A stretch of DNA of 15,585 nt, taken from NCBI GenBank assembly GCA_018827845.1, contig JAHJXC010000087.1, forward strand, positions 1-15,585, given 5' to 3'. The notes under the pieces are model-generated. The model was not told where the DNA came from. It was given only the letters and a program-made list of their open reading frames with translations, and ran no database searches. Every line of letters begins with the position of its first letter. Positions within the stretch are counted from its first letter, which is position 1. This DNA is from Patescibacteria group bacterium. GTDB taxonomy: Bacteria > Patescibacteriota > Minisyncoccia > UBA9983. Shown piece after piece: positions 13,410 through 15,585 of the stretch. A program made the translations under genes and the position numbers.

Positions 13410-13946
13410 AAATTTATCTATATCAGAAGGAAGTAATAATTTAGAAAAATTAGCGTATTTTTGAATACCAAATGACGGAGCATGAGAAAATCCTACATAT
13501 TCTAATTTCTTGCCTTTATATTTTAAATATTTTATTGCAGGGATTAAGTCTGTGTCAGAACTTACAAGTATAGCAGTGTCATACAAATCATCAACTACTC
13601 CAATTATTAAGTCCGTGGCTATTTTAACATCCGTGCCTTTTTCTCTTGGTTTACCACTATCATATAGGATTCGCCCTCTTTTAATAATGATTCCGTCGTT
13701 CTGTAGATTACTTAAAAATTTTTGCTGTCCTCTTACTAACTCCTTACTCTTTTTAGTATCATCAATATTTCTGAATATACCAGTATAATATCTTTTTGAA
13801 ACACAGTCTCTATTATTAACTAAATATTCAACAAATTTCTTAAAATCAAATTTGACTCCTTTTGGGAAAGAAATTTCTTTATCTTTTAAATAATGATAAA
13901 AATTACTGCCATCTATATAAATAGTCACCCGTTCTTTATTAACCAT
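13401..13946 (-). CDS. NYN-domain protein (LabA/DUF88-like), candidate ribonuclease
   Basis: 181 residues. NYN domains are PIN-like metal-dependent nucleases. The acidic residues that build the site are present: Asp12 and Asn15 in YIDGSNFY, Asp106 and Asp112 in KGTDVKIATDLI, and Asp131 and Asp133 in SSDTDLIPAI. The order and the VSSDTDLIPAIKYLKYKGKKLEYVGF strand-helix match the LabA/DUF88 subgroup. RNA is the likely substrate; the biological target is unknown. A TATAAT ends 6 nt before the ATG, and a UUCG-loop terminator lies just upstream, so it is a single-gene or NYN-reductase unit. It is bracketed by 22-bp imperfect direct repeats, one of which overlaps its stop codon. Confidence 0.9.
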   Translation of the reverse strand: MVNKERVTIYIDGSNFYHYLKDKEISFPKGVKFDFKKFVEYLVNNRDCVSKRYYTGIFRNIDDTKKSKELVRGQQKFLSNLQNDGIIIKRGRILYDSGKPREKGTDVKIATDLIIGVVDDLYDTAILVSSDTDLIPAIKYLKYKGKKLEYVGFSHAPSFGIQKYANFSKLLLPSDIDKFKA

Positions 13947-13952
13947 ATTTTG

Positions 13953-13958
13953 ATTATA
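13953..13958 (-). promoter_or_regulatory. NYN gene -10 box
   Basis: Perfect TATAAT on the minus strand, 6 nt before the NYN ATG; the -35 region is only a T-run, shared with the tail of the upstream terminator. A leaderless transcript is predicted. Confidence 0.5.
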
Positions 13959-13971
13959 ACCTAAATTAGTT

Positions 13972-14008
13972 CAACAAAAAACTGCCCTTAGCCGAAGCTA
14001 GGAGCAGT
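13972..14008 (-). terminator. Intrinsic terminator with UUCG tetraloop
   Basis: Bases 13981-14008 fold as ACTGC/GCAGT plus a CCTAGC/GCTAAGG-type inner stem with one mismatch. On the minus strand the loop is C-TTCG-G, an extra-stable tetraloop, and TTTTTGTTG follows. It blocks read-through into the NYN gene. Confidence 0.8.
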
Positions 14009-14070
14009 GATCATATTAATTGTATTATATACCCCCTCATCCAGAAGTCAATACCTCTGTGGATAAGTAA

Positions 14071-14092
14071 ATATACAGGAAATATACGCTTT
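14071..14092 (+). repeat. 22-bp direct repeat, copy 2
   Basis: Matches 13388-13409 at 20 of 22 positions. It lies between two minus-strand terminators in an otherwise gene-free 221-bp gap. Confidence 0.6.
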
Positions 14093-14093
14093 T

Positions 14094-14147
14094 GCAAAAT
14101 AAAAAAGAGGAACCCGTGCAATATTTTTTGCAGCGAAATCCCTCTCT
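14094..14147 (-). terminator. Terminator after the zinc-ribbon gene
   Basis: On the minus strand, AGAGGGA pairs with TTCCTCT (one wobble) at the base, and TGCAA pairs with TTGCA at the top, with an internal loop between. TTTTTTATTTTG follows. It ends the 14705-14168 two-gene unit. The neighbouring UUCG terminator gives a double stop. Confidence 0.65.
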
Positions 14148-14167
14148 TGTTTTTTGCTACTTAGCGT

Positions 14168-14350
14168 TTACCTAGGAAATTCTCCCCAGTTAAATGACCG
14201 CCCGCAATTGTTACACTTTCCTACATTAACGTTTCTTGTAGGATAAACTTTCCCCTTGCATTCTTTTTCCAAACAAGGTTTTGGTCTGTCATTGAAATCC
14301 TCAACCGTAAAAGAATCAGCTTTTAATGGATATATTGTCCTTATTGTCAT
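14168..14350 (-). CDS. Small zinc-ribbon protein, function unknown
   Basis: 60 residues. Cys26 and Cys31, then Cys46 and Cys49 (CxxxxC and CNNCG, with GKCNNCGRSF forming a typical zinc knuckle) make a probable zinc ribbon. The N-terminal 20 residues are strand-like, and the C-terminus is FNWGEFPR. AGGAG lies 7 nt before the ATG, a clear Shine-Dalgarno. It follows the hypothetical gene at 14705-14373 by 22 nt and shares its transcript, ended by the terminator to the left. Small zinc ribbons often bind nucleic acid or partner proteins; nothing here says which. Confidence 0.72.
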   Translation of the reverse strand: MTIRTIYPLKADSFTVEDFNDRPKPCLEKECKGKVYPTRNVNVGKCNNCGRSFNWGEFPR

Positions 14351-14372
14351 TTGCTTTCTCCTTCCTTCTAAT

Positions 14373-14705
14373 CTAATCCAAGGATGAAAAGAACGAAGCG
14401 AGGGGCTTTTTGTTTATAATTTCCGCCAGAGCCGGCATTTCATCTTCTTCCAGGTAATGAATATTGCAGTCAAAATCCCATATCAACTCGTTTAGATGTT
14501 TGCGTAAAAGTGTCTCATTTGATGGAGCTTCCTTCTTATAATAACTGTAAAATCCCTTTTCATGGGCAACAATCTGGCGTATGGCTTTGGGGTTAAAGTG
14601 TGGAATGAGAAGATTTATGAGTTTCTCTTTTCTCGCTTCACTTTGTCTCGTTAATTCTGCTATATACTTAGCTGCTTTACTTATTCCTTCCTTAAATCTT
14701 TTCAT
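14373..14705 (-). CDS. Hypothetical helical protein, start uncertain
   Basis: 110 residues from ATG at 14705; no family recognised. It is mostly helical and charged, with a Lys/Arg-rich N-terminal third (MKRFKEGISKAAKY...), a His/Tyr/Phe-rich middle, and an acidic patch YLEEDEMP (about 84-91). No membrane segment or signal peptide. A perfect AGGAGGTGA lies 24 nt before this ATG, too far for normal use; an in-frame ATA at 14720 sits 9 nt from it and would add five residues. It is first in a two-gene unit with the zinc-ribbon gene, behind a good promoter and a 5' leader of roughly 65 nt. Confidence 0.68.
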   Translation of the reverse strand: MKRFKEGISKAAKYIAELTRQSEARKEKLINLLIPHFNPKAIRQIVAHEKGFYSYYKKEAPSNETLLRKHLNELIWDFDCNIHYLEEDEMPALAEIINKKPLASFFSSLD

Positions 14706-14779
14706 ACCAATGGTTTCTATCTTAAATCACCTCCTTATCTCTCTTCTTGTATGATTTATTAAAGTTCTCTCTGTTTTAA

Positions 14780-14808
14780 TTTATACTACCAGATACTATA
14801 AAAATCAA
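14780..14808 (-). promoter_or_regulatory. Promoter of the hypothetical/zinc-ribbon pair
   Basis: Minus-strand TTGATT (14808-14803), a 17-bp spacer and TATAAA (14785-14780). A leader with a strong Shine-Dalgarno (AGGAGG at 14735-14730) follows, in contrast to the leaderless-type promoters elsewhere in the window. Confidence 0.55.
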
Positions 14809-14821
14809 GAGTAAAAAATAA

Positions 14822-14850
14822 AAACCAAAAAATCGTCTGATTGGCGATTT
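14822..14850 (-). terminator. Weak terminator after the PsbP-like gene
   Basis: A 6-bp stem AAATCG/CGATTT with a 9-nt loop, followed on the minus strand by TTTGGTTTT. It is AT-rich and modest. A second GC-rich stem (CGGG/CCCG, 14891-14912) lies nearer the stop but lacks a T-run. The rest of the 214-bp gap 14706-14919 holds only the promoter and leader of the next gene. Confidence 0.45.
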
Positions 14851-14919
14851 ATTACTTTCCAAGGCAACATTTTTTGATGTGATATAGGAACGGGGAAAGG
14901 TTTTTTGTCCCGATAATTT

Positions 14920-15585
14920 TTACTCAATAAATTGAAAAGTGAGACCAATATTATTCCAAGCTTTTAGTAAAAATTCATTATCTTCCATAGTATAACCATG
15001 TAATGTAAACAAAATAACAAAATTATCCTTAAAAATAAAAAGTGCCTCTAAAGGAATATGTTTAACTGATGCATCTATATCACTAAATCGTTGCATTACA
15101 TTACTAATGTTCATAGAATTATAATTTAAATACCAGCCACCTCTATAATTTTTTGTAAATTCTGTAATTTCGAGTCGGCTTGGATTCCAAAGAATTGAAA
15201 TGCTTATATCCCCTGGGGGGACATGTGCTAAATCTTCAATCTTCATCAAATCAGGACTAATTAAGAAAAAATGTTCGGGAGATCCTGAATATTTCCAATT
15301 AGCAGGATATTTAAATTCAAAACCATATTCTTCGTTACGATAAGTTTTCCAATCCGAAGTATTATCAATAAACTTAAAAGTGGAGAAAATTGTCTTGTAA
15401 GTAGAAAGCACATAATCTTTATATTCAGGAAAGTATCTTGCCTCAATCCAAATTACTGTAGTTGGGGAATATTCTATAAGAATAGTCATATCTGGAACAA
15501 AAACACTTGCTGGACCTTCTTTTTTTGTAATTGCAGATATTTCAATAGCAGGATGTCCATTGATTGTCAGATTTCGAGTAGATAA
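14920..15585 (-). CDS. PsbP-like surface protein, 5' end beyond window
   Basis: The frame is open from base 15585 to a stop at 14920, giving 221 residues of a longer protein; an internal ATG at 15489 is not the true start. The visible part has two segments. The first ends in YVLSTYKTIFSTFKFID. The second starts SDWKTYRNEEYGFEFKYPANWK, a motif I associate with PsbP-like domains in exported proteins of CPR bacteria, and ends with a similar AWNNIGLTFQFIE strand. This suggests at least two tandem PsbP/Mog1-fold units. A signal peptide or lipobox would lie outside the window. Function is unknown; surface or periplasmic location is inferred from the family. Confidence 0.75.
   Translation of the reverse strand, partial: LSTRNLTINGHPAIEISAITKKEGPASVFVPDMTILIEYSPTTVIWIEARYFPEYKDYVLSTYKTIFSTFKFIDNTSDWKTYRNEEYGFEFKYPANWKYSGSPEHFFLISPDLMKIEDLAHVPPGDISISILWNPSRLEITEFTKNYRGGWYLNYNSMNISNVMQRFSDIDASVKHIPLEALFIFKDNFVILFTLHGYTMEDNEFLLKAWNNIGLTFQFIE

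Noticed and set aside
14058..14066. Perfect DnaA-box sequence TTATCCACA on the minus strand
   Set aside because: Only one copy seen, with no cluster of boxes, no AT-rich unwinding array and no dnaA or dnaN nearby; a single 9-mer can occur by chance.
14891..14912. GC hairpin CGGG/CCCG after the PsbP-like gene
   Set aside because: Short stem with a 14-nt loop and no T-run on either strand; not a convincing terminator.
15261..15446. 61-residue minus-strand frame
   Set aside because: Overlaps the PsbP-like gene in another frame of the same strand; no supporting features.

Overview
AT-rich, gene-dense bacterial DNA using the standard bacterial code (ftsZ ends in TGA; long frames such as gyrA contain no in-frame TGA). 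The small divergent core proteins, overlapping genes, reduced LepB and YbeY, and a PsbP-like surface protein fit a Patescibacteria/CPR genome, most likely Parcubacteria-like. That placement is inference; there is no rRNA here to fix it.

Layout. Bases 1-3227 (minus): an overlapping operon of a degenerate metallo-beta-lactamase-fold protein, a one-TM small protein and gyrA (3' end cut by the window). Bases 3278-4031: a RAYT (Y1/HUH transposase) unit bracketed by two 23-bp perfect-arm palindromes; one palindrome seems to supply the transposase -35 box. Bases 4061-4296: a probable 60-aa gene with an ATT start, diverging from rpsA through interleaved promoters. rpsA (plus) and pth (minus) converge with stop codons sharing TTAA. 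Bases 5986-9465 (plus): a tight operon lepB-hisS-rpsU-ybeY-ftsA. Bases 9467-10505: a RelB/RelE-type toxin-antitoxin pair and an orphan membrane-protein gene sit between ftsA and ftsZ; the membrane gene is bracketed by 24-bp imperfect direct repeats. Bases 10527-12441: ftsZ and, overlapping it by ATGA, a membrane-anchored DsbA-like oxidoreductase. Bases 12427-15585 (minus): a TrxB/AhpF-like reductase, a NYN-domain nuclease candidate bracketed by 22-bp direct repeats, a zinc-ribbon protein paired with a hypothetical protein, and the C-terminal part of a PsbP-like protein.

How the genes work together. Translation (rpsA, hisS, rpsU, pth, ybeY), secretion (lepB), division (ftsA, ftsZ), topology (gyrA) and thiol redox (DsbA-like, TrxB-like) form the core. 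The strongest cross-gene signal is a repeated start architecture: TTGnnn, about 17 bp, a TATAAT-like box, then only 6-11 nt before the start codon, with no Shine-Dalgarno. It occurs before ten transcription units and predicts leaderless or nearly leaderless mRNAs. Three accessory genes (the membrane protein, the zinc ribbon and its partner) instead have strong Shine-Dalgarno sequences.

No gene-free stretch exceeds 300 bases. No tRNA, rRNA, CRISPR array or riboswitch was recognised.
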